Shown one piece after another: positions 1 to 8,970 of a stretch of DNA of 64,000 nucleotides. The translations under genes and the position numbers were made by a program. How positions within the stretch are numbered: position 1 is the stretch's first letter; every line of letters starts with the position of its first letter. Below the pieces are notes generated by a model. It had not been told where the DNA came from. It saw only the letters and a list, made by a program, of their open reading frames with translations, and did not search any database. The stretch is from an uncultured Clostridia bacterium (GTDB lineage: Bacteria; Bacillota; Clostridia; Oscillospirales; Acutalibacteraceae). The stretch covers positions 1 through 64,000 of the forward strand of contig CALAUI010000023.1 of NCBI GenBank assembly GCA_937892115.1, in the 5' to 3' direction.

Positions 1-10
1 AAAAAGCAAG

Positions 11-47
11 AAAAAACGTCTTTTGCCTTGGTAGACAAAAGACGTTT
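11..47 (-). terminator. Intrinsic terminator after tRNA-Gly
   Basis: Arms AAACGTCTTTTG and CAAAAGACGTTT (14-25 and 36-47) form a 12-bp stem. On the minus strand the stem is followed by a run of T. It begins 7 bases after the tRNA CCA end, so it ends the tRNA transcript. Confidence 0.85.
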
Positions 48-53
48 CTTTTA

Positions 54-127
54 TGGAGCAGGGTACGGGAGTCGAACCCGCCGCTGAGGCTTGGGAAGCG
101 TCCGTATTACCGATATACTAACCCTGC
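54..127 (-). tRNA. tRNA-Gly (anticodon CCC)
   Basis: A full cloverleaf can be drawn on the minus strand: acceptor GCAGGGT/ACCCTGC, D stem GTAT/ATAC, anticodon loop TTCCCAA, T stem GCGGG/CCCGT around TTCGACT, and an encoded CCA end. The anticodon CCC reads the glycine codon GGG. One oddity is a C.C mismatch in the middle of the anticodon stem (GACGC against GCCTC). The terminator follows directly. Confidence 0.95.
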
Positions 128-173
128 ATTTATTGTATTATTTATACCATATATTTATCTCAAAATCAATACA

Positions 174-204
174 AAAGAAAAAGCGGTATGCCGAAGCATA
201 CCGC
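174..204 (-). terminator. Terminator of the secreted finger protein gene
   Basis: A perfect 9-bp stem GCGGTATGC/GCATACCGC is capped by a TTCG tetraloop on the minus strand and followed by TTTTTCTTTT. It lies 18 bases after the stop codon of the gene ending at 222. Confidence 0.93.
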
Positions 205-221
205 CGTCATCTGTTTCCTGA

Positions 222-785
222 TTAGCCAACGAGACCGCCGATAACGTCCTTAATCTTGTCAAGGGGAATTTTGCCGGCTACGTCCTTAACGGTGTTTACG
301 ATACCGCCGAGGTCAATCTTACCAACGATGCCCTTAACTACGTCAACGATCTTAGCAAATGTTTCGCTCTTAACGAAGTCGATGATTGCCTTTACAAGAT
401 ACTTAAGTCCGTTAAGGATGTCGCCAGCCTTGAAATAGCCTTTAGTCATATCCCAGTTTGAGCTGCCCTTGTATTCGCAAACTGCCTGATGACGTTCCAT
501 CTCTGCTACATACATTGTTTCGAAAGTGCAATAATCCTCAGCACCGTCGAAATCCTTGTCGCAGTGGTTGCTGCACTTTGTCATGTGACCATCTACGGGG
601 AATGTTGCTGCTGCGTGGTCTGCAAGAGAAGCAGCGTTGTCAAATTCAGCAGAACAATATGAACACTTGTATGCTGCTGTGCCGCTTTCCTGATGAGGAT
701 CGTACTGTGCGTCATCTGCAAAACCGATTACGCAAACTGAGAATGCGCAGATAACTGCAAGTAAAACAGAGAGAATCTTTTTCAT
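222..785 (-). CDS. Secreted protein with C2HC zinc-finger-like motifs
   Basis: This is a 187-aa protein that I cannot assign to a characterised family. The start at 785 is chosen because it opens a typical signal peptide (MKK followed by a hydrophobic run to about residue 23) and is preceded by AGAAGG. The mature protein has a finger-like Cys/His pattern, C41-x2-C44-x12-H57 with a later H67/C71, and a second group C75, C86, H99, C103. The last third is made of helical repeats rich in Val, Ile, Lys and Gly. Related proteins lie at 56114 and 56732, but this one lacks their C-terminal hydrophobic anchor. It has its own promoter and terminator. Zinc binding and function are inference. Confidence 0.85.
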   Translation of the reverse strand: MKKILSVLLAVICAFSVCVIGFADDAQYDPHQESGTAAYKCSYCSAEFDNAASLADHAAATFPVDGHMTKCSNHCDKDFDGAEDYCTFETMYVAEMERHQAVCEYKGSSNWDMTKGYFKAGDILNGLKYLVKAIIDFVKSETFAKIVDVVKGIVGKIDLGGIVNTVKDVAGKIPLDKIKDVIGGLVG

Positions 786-835
786 ACTATTTACCTTCTT
801 TTCTGATATTTTGCAATGGGTTGCATTACGGAGAT

Positions 836-864
836 ATGATATCATTTTCAGAGAAAACTGTCAA
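836..864 (-). promoter_or_regulatory. SigA-type promoter of the 222-785 gene
   Basis: The minus strand reads TTGACA (859-864), 17 bases, then TATCAT (836-841) with a TG one base upstream of the -10. The promoter is about 50 bases upstream of the start codon and is a near-consensus match. Confidence 0.85.
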
Positions 865-910
865 TAAAAATCACTCATATTTTGTCTTATTTTTGGTAAC
901 AGTTTTGTAA

Positions 911-3097
911 CTATTTTTGCTCTCCGAATTTTGAAAGACGCAGAGCATTACTCACCACGCAAAAGCTTGAAAGACTCATTGCAAGGGCTCCGAGAGCAGG
1001 GCTCAATTCTATACCGAGAGGAGAAAAAACACCTGCCGCGACCGAAATTGCGATGATATTATAGAAGAATGCCCAGAAAAGATTTTGCTTTATATTTCTC
1101 AATACCGCCCTGCCGAGCTTAAGTGCTTTTACAACATCCGAAAGCCCCGAATTGAGAAGCACCGCATCCGAACTGTCAATGGCTATATCCGTTCCCGAGC
1201 CGATTGCCATACCCACGTCCGCTCTCATAAGGGCAGGTGCATCGTTTATCCCGTCACCGACCATAACGGTCTTGCCCTTTTCTCGAAGCAGACGTATCTG
1301 TCTTTCCTTTTCGTCGGGAAGTACGCCCGATATAATGTCGTCTATTCCGGTCTGCCTGCCGATTGCGGCGGCGGTTTTGCCGTTGTCACCCGTAAGCATT
1401 ACTATGCGAAGCCCCATATTTTTCATTTCGGCTACGGCTTCGGCACTGTCGTCCTTTATCTTATCCGCCACGGCGATTACACCCATAAGCTTTCCGTCTG
1501 CGGTTACGAAAATAACGGTTTTACCCTCCCCGGTCAGCTTTTCGGCTGATTTTTTGCCGGATTCTTCCCCGGCGACAGCGAATTTTTCGTTGCCAATACG
1601 AATCGTTTTATCACTGACCCTGCCTTCAACGCCCTTGCCGGGGACATTCACGAAATCGCTGACCTTTTCGGCAGTTATTCCCCTTTCCGTGCAAAATGTT
1701 ACTACCGCTTCGGAAATCGGATGACTGCTCATACTCTCAAGAGAACAGGCATATTTCAGCATTTCGTCTTCATCCGTATTTTCCGTGACGGACACGTCGG
1801 TCACAAAGGGCTTGCCGAGGGTAAGCGTTCCCGTCTTGTCAAGCACGACGATTTCCGCCCTGCCCGTTTCCTCAAGGGCAGCCGCAGACCTGAAAAGGAT
1901 GCCCTGCCTTGCGCCTGCACCCGAGCCGACGGTTACCGCAACGGGAGTGGCAAGTCCCATTGCACAGGGACAGCTTATCACCAGTACACAGATTGCGTGG
2001 CGAAGAGCCGTTTCAATATCGGATTTAACGATAAACGACCATATAAGGAAGACCGCAAGTGAAATACACATTACCGCAGGCACGAATACCGCCGCGACCT
2101 TATCCGCGGTTTTGGCTATGGGTGCTTTGGCGGCGCCCGTTTCCTCCACCAGATCTATTATTCTTGAAAGCACCGTATTTGCTCCCACGCTGTCTGCACG
2201 GCATCTGGCGTAACCGTCACGCAGAATCGTGCCGCCGTAAACGGAGCTGTCTTTTTCTTTATATACGGGTATACTCTCACCCGTAAGAGCGGATTCGTCG
2301 GCATATCCGTTTCCTTCTTCAATTATGCCATCCGCAGCAAACGTTTCTCCCGCTCTGACGATAAAAACATCGTCCTTTACCATTTCGGATGCGGGAACGG
2401 AAACCTCCTCACCGTTTCTGATTACGTTCGCATATTTCGGAGCAAGGTCAATAAGACCGTTTATCGCCTGAGCCGTTTTGCCCTTTGAACGGGTTTCAAG
2501 AAGCTTTCCGACCGTGACGAAGGCGGGAATCATTGCGGCGGAGTCAAAATACAAATCACCGGACGACTTTCCTCCGATAAGTGAAATCAGCACCGCCGTA
2601 CTGTAAGCGAAGGATACGCCCGAGCCGAGCGCAACGAGGGTATCCATATTGGGCGAAAGATGAAGCACTCCCTTTATTCCGCTGACAAAGAATTTTCCGT
2701 TGACGGCAAGAATCGCAAGGGATAGTATTCCCTGAATAATTCCGTTTATGATTTCATTTGCGGGAAGGGGAAGATGAAGCATTTTGCCCATGGAAAAATA
2801 CATCAGAGCAGCAAGCAGCAAGGCCGATATTATCAGCCGTTTTGCAAGTATTTTCGTTTCCTTTTCCGTCGTGTCGTCCCGTTTTCTTTCCGCGGTGCCG
2901 TCAATCAGCTTTGCACCGAAGCCGGCATATCTGACGGCTTCAACGATTTCGTCGGTGGGAGCGTCGCCCTCCACCGTCATTGAATTTGTCAGCAGACTGA
3001 CGGAGCAGGAGGTCACGCCCTTCAGGGAGGATACCGTGCTTTCCACCTTTGCACTGCAGGCGGCACACGCCATTCCCGTCACTTCAAATCTTCTCAT
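911..3097 (-). CDS. copA: Copper-translocating P1B-type ATPase
   Basis: This 728-aa protein exports Cu(I) across the membrane using ATP. It has one N-terminal heavy-metal domain with GMACAAC (C11, C14), TGES at 272-275, the transmembrane metal site CPC at 376-378, phosphorylated Asp420 in DKTGT, the HP pair near 459, a TGD motif and GDGIND. All catalytic motifs are intact. Many relatives carry two metal-binding domains; this one has one. The start has AAGGTG in front. It sits just downstream of the terminator of the CNNM/CBS gene. No csoR or copZ gene is visible beside it. Confidence 0.95.
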   Translation of the reverse strand: MRRFEVTGMACAACSAKVESTVSSLKGVTSCSVSLLTNSMTVEGDAPTDEIVEAVRYAGFGAKLIDGTAERKRDDTTEKETKILAKRLIISALLLAALMYFSMGKMLHLPLPANEIINGIIQGILSLAILAVNGKFFVSGIKGVLHLSPNMDTLVALGSGVSFAYSTAVLISLIGGKSSGDLYFDSAAMIPAFVTVGKLLETRSKGKTAQAINGLIDLAPKYANVIRNGEEVSVPASEMVKDDVFIVRAGETFAADGIIEEGNGYADESALTGESIPVYKEKDSSVYGGTILRDGYARCRADSVGANTVLSRIIDLVEETGAAKAPIAKTADKVAAVFVPAVMCISLAVFLIWSFIVKSDIETALRHAICVLVISCPCAMGLATPVAVTVGSGAGARQGILFRSAAALEETGRAEIVVLDKTGTLTLGKPFVTDVSVTENTDEDEMLKYACSLESMSSHPISEAVVTFCTERGITAEKVSDFVNVPGKGVEGRVSDKTIRIGNEKFAVAGEESGKKSAEKLTGEGKTVIFVTADGKLMGVIAVADKIKDDSAEAVAEMKNMGLRIVMLTGDNGKTAAAIGRQTGIDDIISGVLPDEKERQIRLLREKGKTVMVGDGINDAPALMRADVGMAIGSGTDIAIDSSDAVLLNSGLSDVVKALKLGRAVLRNIKQNLFWAFFYNIIAISVAAGVFSPLGIELSPALGALAMSLSSFCVVSNALRLSKFGEQK

Positions 3098-3110
3098 CTT
3101 TCACCTTGTA

Positions 3111-3139
3111 AAAATCCCGCCTGCTCAAGGAAGGCGGGA
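3111..3139 (-). terminator. Terminator between the CNNM/CBS gene and copA
   Basis: An 8-bp stem TCCCGCCT/AGGCGGGA (3115-3122 and 3132-3139) is followed on the minus strand by TTTT. It falls between the stop of the gene at 3163 and the copA ribosome binding site. Confidence 0.85.
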
Positions 3140-3162
3140 GATTTTAATATTATATTGCCTTT

Positions 3163-4518
3163 TTACTCTTCTTCCTCTTCTTCAACGGGAAGAATTTCAA
3201 TCTTGATTTCTTCTATTCTTCTGTCATCAAGGGAGAGAACGGTAAATCTGAGATTTTCGTAATCAACCTCAATGGGAAGCTCCGTCCCTTCATCGGGAAG
3301 ATAGCCCAACAGATTTATGACAAAGCCCGCTACGGTATCATAGTCGCCCTCGGGAAGGTCTGCACCGACAAGGCCGTCAACGTCTTCAAGCGAGGTCGTG
3401 CCGTCAACGGTGAAGGTGGTTTCGTCAATCTTTACGATCTCCTCTTCCTCATCGTCATCGTACTCGTCACGGATGTTGCCGACTATGGATTCAAGCACAT
3501 CTTCAAGCGTGAGAATACCGGCAGTACCGCCGTATTCGTCAACGACAACGGCAAACTGGGTGCGGCTTTCGTTCATTTCCTTGAATATATCGGAAACCGC
3601 CTGTGCCTCTGCCACATACATGGGCTTACGCATAATCTTTTCAAGTGTGAGCTTTGCGGGAATATTGTGCCCTACGTAGCGGAGCAAATCCTTTGCATAA
3701 AGGACACCGACTATATTATCCTGGTTTTCTTTGAAAACGGGGATTCGTGAATAGCCGTTTTCAACACACAGATCCGCAACCTCGTCAAGGGAACGGGTAA
3801 CCTCAATGGCTGTCATTTCGGTCCTGTGAGTCATTATATCGCCTGCATCAAGGTCGTCAAATTCAAAGATATTATCAATCATCTCTGCCTGAGTATCCTC
3901 AATAACGCCCTTTTCTTCGCCCGCATCCACCATCATACGGATTTCTTCCTCTGTGACGTTTTCTTCGTCTGCGTTGGGGTCAAATCCGAAAAGACGGACA
4001 ACGCCGTTGGTGGAGAATGAGAGGAATCTGACAAACGGCTTCGTGATTTTTGCAAAGCCCAGCAGGATTCCCACTACCTTGAAGGAAATCTTTTCGGGAA
4101 TCTGCATTGCGATTCTCTTGGGGGCAAGCTCACCCAGAACGAGTGAAAAATATGAAGTCAGTATTGTAATGAGCACGACCGAAACCGCGCTGATTACGCC
4201 CTTGTAAGGTGCAAGCGATTGGTATGTTATAAGCTTATTCGTCAGCATCGCCGCAAACGAAGTGGATGCGGATGCCGAAGTAAGGAAGCCGGCAAGGGTA
4301 ACGCCTATCTGAATGGTTGATAAAAAGCGGCTCGAATCCTCAGTCAGCTTTGCAATCTGTTTTGCCTTCTTATTGCCTTCCTCTGCCTGGTGCTTTATCT
4401 TGGTATCATTAAGAGAAATTACCGCGATTTCGCTCATTGCAAAGAATGCGTTTACGATGATGAGTACGAATAAAAGTAAAAGTTTTAATACGATTGATAA
4501 CGCAGATGGGTCATCCAT
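3163..4518 (-). CDS. CNNM/CorC-HlyC family transporter with CBS pair
   Basis: This is a 451-aa member of the 'hemolysin' family, integral membrane proteins linked to Mg2+ or Co2+ efflux. The order is a DUF21/CNNM membrane domain with about four hydrophobic helices (roughly residues 5-190), a CBS pair (about 215-335, containing MTHRTEMTAIE) and a C-terminal CorC_HlyC domain (about 350-440) ending in an acidic tail. I place the start at the ATG giving MDDPSALS because AAAGGAG lies 11 bases upstream; a longer reading would begin with TTG overlapping that ribosome binding site. The exact ion is not readable from sequence. Confidence 0.9.
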   Translation of the reverse strand: MDDPSALSIVLKLLLLFVLIIVNAFFAMSEIAVISLNDTKIKHQAEEGNKKAKQIAKLTEDSSRFLSTIQIGVTLAGFLTSASASTSFAAMLTNKLITYQSLAPYKGVISAVSVVLITILTSYFSLVLGELAPKRIAMQIPEKISFKVVGILLGFAKITKPFVRFLSFSTNGVVRLFGFDPNADEENVTEEEIRMMVDAGEEKGVIEDTQAEMIDNIFEFDDLDAGDIMTHRTEMTAIEVTRSLDEVADLCVENGYSRIPVFKENQDNIVGVLYAKDLLRYVGHNIPAKLTLEKIMRKPMYVAEAQAVSDIFKEMNESRTQFAVVVDEYGGTAGILTLEDVLESIVGNIRDEYDDDEEEEIVKIDETTFTVDGTTSLEDVDGLVGADLPEGDYDTVAGFVINLLGYLPDEGTELPIEVDYENLRFTVLSLDDRRIEEIKIEILPVEEEEEE

Positions 4519-4552
4519 AACGGGGGTGACTCCTTTCAATTTTGTTGTGGGA

Positions 4553-4581
4553 ATATTACCACATAATCATTTTATTGTCAA
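4553..4581 (-). promoter_or_regulatory. Promoter of the CNNM/CBS transporter gene
   Basis: The minus strand reads TTGACA (4576-4581), a 17-base spacer, then TAATAT (4553-4558). The -35 abuts the stop codon of the upstream gene at 4583. Confidence 0.85.
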
Positions 4582-4582
4582 A

Positions 4583-5551
4583 TTAGTCCTTTAAGCAAAG
4601 GTCAATAAGGTCATTGACGTCGGCGGTGCACATACATTCAACGGTATCGGAAGCACCGTAATAAATCTTGACCTCGCCGTTGTCTTCAAGAATCATACCG
4701 CCGGGGAATATGGCATCCTTGCGGAAGCCGTCCTCAAGCTCATAGTCACGGTCGCATACGATAAGGGGGTCCTTGCTCATACCGAGCACCTTTGAGGGAT
4801 CCTCAAGGTCAAGCAGTACGATGCCTGCACGGTAGGTCTTTTCCCATTTCTTTTCCCAGCCGTGTTTGCCTCTGCCGGGCGCAAGCTCAACTGCATGGAA
4901 GGTGGCAAGCCATCCCTTTTCCGTTCTGACGGGAGGAGCTGCGGGACCGATTTTATCATCTGCAAAGGGAACATCCTCCACACCCATAACGAGCTTGTGA
5001 TTTCCCCAGTATACAAGGTCGGGAGATTCGCATACCCACATATCAAATCTGTCTTTTCCTCTTGAATAAACGGGCATGGGTCTTTCAAGCATAACGTAAT
5101 TGCCGTTAATCTTTTCGGGGAAAAGCGCCATATTTCTGTTATCGGGAGCGGAGAGGGAAATAATGTCAACACCGCTGAAATCCTCTCTGAGCTTGCCTAC
5201 GCCGCCGCGCAGACCGTGATTCGTATCACAGGCAAAGCATACGTAGATTTCATCGCCGATAACCGTAAGGCGGGTATCATATACTCTTCTGATTTCGTCT
5301 GTCTTAACGGCAAAGAAGGGGTCGGGTGAAACCTCCCAGTTGATACCGTCGTCGCTGAATGCAAGACCGTTATTTGTTCCGTCAAGTCTGTGCTCTTCAA
5401 AATCGCCGTAATCGTTGCGGAAGGTCATTACATATCTTCCCTTATATTTACATACACCCGCATTGAATACAAGCGCGGTCTGATAGGGAATATCGTGTCT
5501 TGAAAGCACCGGCTTATCAAGCTTTTTTATGACGGATGATGATTTTTCCAT
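4583..5551 (-). CDS. GH130 family beta-mannoside phosphorylase
   Basis: This 322-aa protein matches the five-bladed propeller family GH130, which cleaves beta-mannosides by phosphorolysis to release mannose 1-phosphate. Visible family features are FNAGVCKYKGRYVMTFR near the N terminus, NNGLAFSDDGINWE, YDTRLTVIGDEIYVCF and a late IYYGASDT segment. The length fits the mannooligosaccharide-phosphorylase type. There is no signal peptide, so it acts inside the cell on imported oligosaccharides. It is the last gene of the 4583-10211 operon. Exact chain-length specificity cannot be told. Confidence 0.88.
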   Translation of the reverse strand: MEKSSSVIKKLDKPVLSRHDIPYQTALVFNAGVCKYKGRYVMTFRNDYGDFEEHRLDGTNNGLAFSDDGINWEVSPDPFFAVKTDEIRRVYDTRLTVIGDEIYVCFACDTNHGLRGGVGKLREDFSGVDIISLSAPDNRNMALFPEKINGNYVMLERPMPVYSRGKDRFDMWVCESPDLVYWGNHKLVMGVEDVPFADDKIGPAAPPVRTEKGWLATFHAVELAPGRGKHGWEKKWEKTYRAGIVLLDLEDPSKVLGMSKDPLIVCDRDYELEDGFRKDAIFPGGMILEDNGEVKIYYGASDTVECMCTADVNDLIDLCLKD

Positions 5552-5564
5552 AATTGCACCTCTG

Positions 5565-6644
5565 TTATCTCTTTACTCTTGCATTACCTGACCACACCGA
5601 CCAGACCATATCCTCGTCGGCGGGCTGTGCATAGTCCGTAAGGAACGTGGTTGCCAGAGCGCCGCTTGCCCAGCCGAACTGAATCCACTTTTCACTTTCC
5701 CAGCCCTTGATAACGGCATAGAGAAGACCGCCTACGAAGCCGTCACCGCCGCCGATTCTGTCAAGAACGCGGATTTCTCTGGGCTCAACTACCTGCCACT
5801 CGTCACCTGCAAGCATAATTGCACCCCAGAGATGAGTATTGGCGTTGATGACCTGACGGAGCGTTGTGGCAAAAACCTTCGCGTTGGGATATGCTTCCTT
5901 TACTCTCGCTATCATTTCCTTGAAGGAATCAATCTTTGCACCGATATCCTTGCCGCCTGCTTCGGGGCCCTTGATGCCGAGACAAAGCTGGAAGTCCTCT
6001 TCGTTGCCTACGAGAATATCGGCTGCGCCTGCGATTTCGGAGAATATTTCACTGAGCTCCTGCTCTCTTCCCTTCCAGAAGGTCGCTCTGTAATTAAGGT
6101 CAAAGGAGATGACCGTGCCGTATTTCTTTGCAGCTCTTGCAAGCTCAAGGCAGAATCTGCCCGTGTCGGGTGAAAGAGCGGCAATAAGTCCGGAAAGATG
6201 AAGTACGGCAACGCCCTCTTTTCCGAAAATTCTGTCAATATCAAAATCGGCGATGTTGAGAGTTCTGCCTACCTCGCCTGCTCTGTCATTCTCAACTCTG
6301 GGTCCTCTTGAGCCGCAGCCGCTGTCGGCAATATTGAACTGATGACGGTAGCCCCAGGGGCCGCCCTTTTCAACGTCCTTACCCTCAAACACCATACCTC
6401 TTGAACGAAGATCCTGCTTGATGAATGAAGCAATCTGGCTGTCCTTTACAAAGGTGGTAAGCACCTTAACGGGAACACCGAGATAGGATGAAACGGAGGC
6501 AACGTTTGTCTCTGCGGAGGTTGCCTGCATTCTGAACATATTTGATGATGCGATTGTCTGACCCTCTGCGGGGCAGATGCGGACACCCATACTTGTGGGT
6601 ACTACCATACCCCACGTGTAGTTATCTTTAATCCTGATATTCAT
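5565..6644 (-). CDS. PfkB family sugar or sugar-acid kinase
   Basis: This is a 359-aa ribokinase-fold kinase. The family signature near the C terminus, DRIGGGDGFVGG, holds the catalytic Asp and anion hole. An N-terminal substrate region and the central FDLNYRATFW and GNEEDF segments resemble 2-keto-3-deoxygluconate kinases. The start at 6644 is preferred because AAAGGG lies 8 bases ahead. Its place between 6-phosphogluconate dehydrogenase and a mannoside phosphorylase suggests a sugar-acid substrate such as gluconate or ketodeoxygluconate; this is inference. Confidence 0.85.
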   Translation of the reverse strand: MNIRIKDNYTWGMVVPTSMGVRICPAEGQTIASSNMFRMQATSAETNVASVSSYLGVPVKVLTTFVKDSQIASFIKQDLRSRGMVFEGKDVEKGGPWGYRHQFNIADSGCGSRGPRVENDRAGEVGRTLNIADFDIDRIFGKEGVAVLHLSGLIAALSPDTGRFCLELARAAKKYGTVISFDLNYRATFWKGREQELSEIFSEIAGAADILVGNEEDFQLCLGIKGPEAGGKDIGAKIDSFKEMIARVKEAYPNAKVFATTLRQVINANTHLWGAIMLAGDEWQVVEPREIRVLDRIGGGDGFVGGLLYAVIKGWESEKWIQFGWASGALATTFLTDYAQPADEDMVWSVWSGNARVKR

Positions 6645-6665
6645 AGTAATCCCTTTCCGCATTGA

Positions 6666-8117
6666 TTATGCGTTATACTGTGTAGCTGCGGTGTTTCCGC
6701 CTTCGCCGGTCCAGTTGGTGTGGAAAAATTCGCCTCTTGCACGGTCAATTCTCTCGTATGTGTGAGCACCGAAATAGTCGCGCTGTGCCTGAAGCAGATT
6801 TGCGGGAAGTCTTTCACAGCGATAGCCGTCATAGTAGCTGAGTGCCGAAGTCATCGCGGGAAGAGCGATACCGTTCATCATGGCTGTCGCGCATACTCTT
6901 CTCCAGCCGTCCTGCGCCTTATCCATTACGCTCTTGAAATAGGGGTCAAGAAGCAGATTGGTAAGGTCGGGATTATTGTCAAACGCTTCCTTGATTTTGC
7001 CGAGGAATACGCTTCTGATGATGCAGCCGCCTCTCCACATGAGAGCGATTCCGCCGTAGTTGAGATTCCAGTTATATGTCTTTGCCGCGGAACGCATAAG
7101 AGTGTATCCCTGAGCGTAGGAAACAATTTTTGCGGCATAAAGTGCATTCTTGATATCCTCAATGAACTGTGCCTTGTCACCCTTGAATTCGGGAACAGGA
7201 CCGGTAAGCACCTTTGAAGCACCCACTCTCTCCTCTTTCATTGCGGAAAGTGAACGGGCAAATACGGCTTCAACAACCATTGTAAGGGGAATACCCTCGT
7301 CAAGGGATGCAATACCCGTCCATTTGCCGGTACCCTTCTGACCTGCGGTGTCAAGAATCTTCTCAACGATGGGTGAGCCGTCAGTATCTTTATATGCAAG
7401 GATATCTCTTGTAATTTCAATAAGGTAGCTGTCAAGCTCTTCCTCATTCCACTTTGAGAAGACCTCGTGCATTTCATCGTCGCTCATACCGAGAAGCACC
7501 TTCATAAGCTGATATGCTTCGCAGATAAGCTCCATATCACCGTATTCTATACCGTTATGTACCATCTTTACGAAGTGACCCGCGCCGTTTTCACCGACCC
7601 AGTCACAGCAGGGAGTGCCGTCCTCAACCTTGGCACAGATTGCCTGAAGGATGGGCTTTACGCTTTTCCACGCCTCGGGTGAGCCGCCGGGCATCATTGA
7701 CGGGCCCTTGAGAGCACCCTCTTCGCCGCCGGAAACGCCCGTACCGATATAGAGAAGACCTTTACTTTCAACGTAAGCCGTTCTTCTTGCGGTATCGGGG
7801 AAATGTGAGTTGCCGCCGTCAATGATAATATCGCCTTCCTCAAGAAGGGGGATAAGCTGCTCAATCATTTCGTCAACGGATGAGCCGGCTTTAATCATCA
7901 TCATAATTTTGCGGGGCTTCTCAAGAGAATCAACAAGCTCCTGAAGGGAGTAAGTGCCTACGATATTCTTTCCCTTTGCTCTGCCTTCAACAAAGTTGGT
8001 TACCTTCTGTGTCGTTCTGTTGTAAACGGAAACAGTGAAGCCTTTGCTTTCCATATTCATTACAAGGTTTTCACCCATGACCGCAAGGCCGATAAGTCCG
8101 ATATCCGATTTTTTCAT
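6666..8117 (-). CDS. gnd: 6-phosphogluconate dehydrogenase, decarboxylating
   Basis: This 483-aa cytosolic enzyme oxidises 6-phosphogluconate to ribulose 5-phosphate and CO2, giving NAD(P)H. The N-terminal Rossmann motif GLAVMGENLVMNM and YNRT are clear, as are the substrate loop GVSGGEEGA, the catalytic HFVKMVHNGIEYGDM (Lys and His-Asn) and the helical C-terminal domain with the tail region. Length is as usual for the long form. The start at 8117 follows AAAGGAG and lies 2 bases after the stop of the PHP gene, showing co-transcription. Confidence 0.97.
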   Translation of the reverse strand: MKKSDIGLIGLAVMGENLVMNMESKGFTVSVYNRTTQKVTNFVEGRAKGKNIVGTYSLQELVDSLEKPRKIMMMIKAGSSVDEMIEQLIPLLEEGDIIIDGGNSHFPDTARRTAYVESKGLLYIGTGVSGGEEGALKGPSMMPGGSPEAWKSVKPILQAICAKVEDGTPCCDWVGENGAGHFVKMVHNGIEYGDMELICEAYQLMKVLLGMSDDEMHEVFSKWNEEELDSYLIEITRDILAYKDTDGSPIVEKILDTAGQKGTGKWTGIASLDEGIPLTMVVEAVFARSLSAMKEERVGASKVLTGPVPEFKGDKAQFIEDIKNALYAAKIVSYAQGYTLMRSAAKTYNWNLNYGGIALMWRGGCIIRSVFLGKIKEAFDNNPDLTNLLLDPYFKSVMDKAQDGWRRVCATAMMNGIALPAMTSALSYYDGYRCERLPANLLQAQRDYFGAHTYERIDRARGEFFHTNWTGEGGNTAATQYNA

Positions 8118-8118
8118 A

Positions 8119-8970
8119 TTACATAAGCTCCTTTGCTTCTTTAATCTTTTCAAGTACGCTGTAAGGAATTTTCATATTTCCCATTCCCGTTCCGATACTG
8201 ATATGGGGTTTCATTGCGGCGTGATAATCCGTACCGCCCGAAAGCATAAGCCCGTTTCTCATTGCCATTTGCTGATACTTTTCCTGCATTTCGGGGGTAT
8301 ATTCGCTGTGATATCCCTCCACGCCGTCAAGGCCGTATTCCTTGAGATGAATGAGAAACTTCTCCGTTTCGTCATCGGGCAGATTCATCTGATGCAGGTG
8401 GGCTTCAAAGGAAAGTCCTCCGCATTTGTGAATAAGCTCCACCGCCTGCTCGGCGGTCATGTGCTGGTCTCCGCAGAAGCAGGGCTTTCCGCTTCCGAGA
8501 TAAAGGTCAAATGCCTCTTTAACGGAGCCGATAAGTCCTTTGTTCACAAGCAGTTTTGCATAATGAGCTCTGCCTACGATTCCGCCGGGAGCAAGCTCTC
8601 TTACCTCGTCAACGGTAACGTCAAAGCCGTGTTCATTCAGCAGTGAGCAGGTTTTGTGAACTCTGTATTCCCTCATTTCAAAGAGCTTTTCCATAGCATT
8701 CTTTAATTCGGGATTGTTTATATCAATATAATAACCCAGTATATGATTCTGGGTGGCACAGCTGACAGAAAATTCAATGGCGGGGATAACCTCTATTCCC
8801 AGCTTCTTTCCTTCCTCCATTGCTTCCTCAACGCCTGCCACGGTGTCGTGATCCGTCAGAGCTATTGCCGCAAGTCCCGCTTTCTTTGCCTCTCTGACCA
8901 CTCCCGCGGGAGGGAGCGAGCCGTCGGAGCAAATTGAGTGAGTATGAAGGTCAATATACTTTTCCATCAT
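8119..8970 (-). CDS. PHP-domain phosphoesterase (YciV/RNase AM type)
   Basis: This is a 283-aa metal-dependent phosphoesterase of the PHP family. Metal-ligand motifs are DLHTHSICSDG at the N terminus, LTDHDTV, PAIEFS, the Glu and His in FEAHLH, and GGTDYH near the end. Characterised relatives hydrolyse 3',5'-bisphosphate nucleosides or short RNA 5' ends; the substrate here is unproven. Its ATG overlaps the TGA stop of the LarA-family gene (ATGATG), so either of two adjacent ATG codons may be used. Its presence inside a sugar operon is unexplained. Confidence 0.85.
   Translation of the reverse strand: MMEKYIDLHTHSICSDGSLPPAGVVREAKKAGLAAIALTDHDTVAGVEEAMEEGKKLGIEVIPAIEFSVSCATQNHILGYYIDINNPELKNAMEKLFEMREYRVHKTCSLLNEHGFDVTVDEVRELAPGGIVGRAHYAKLLVNKGLIGSVKEAFDLYLGSGKPCFCGDQHMTAEQAVELIHKCGGLSFEAHLHQMNLPDDETEKFLIHLKEYGLDGVEGYHSEYTPEMQEKYQQMAMRNGLMLSGGTDYHAAMKPHISIGTGMGNMKIPYSVLEKIKEAKELM

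Noticed and set aside
1085..2286. Several long plus-strand frames antisense to copA
   Set aside because: They mirror the codon pattern of copA, lack ribosome binding sites and show no family features.
4519..4539. Longer start of the CNNM/CBS protein (MKGVTPVMDD)
   Set aside because: It would begin at a TTG that overlaps the AAAGGAG sequence, which itself is the ribosome binding site for the ATG at 4518.
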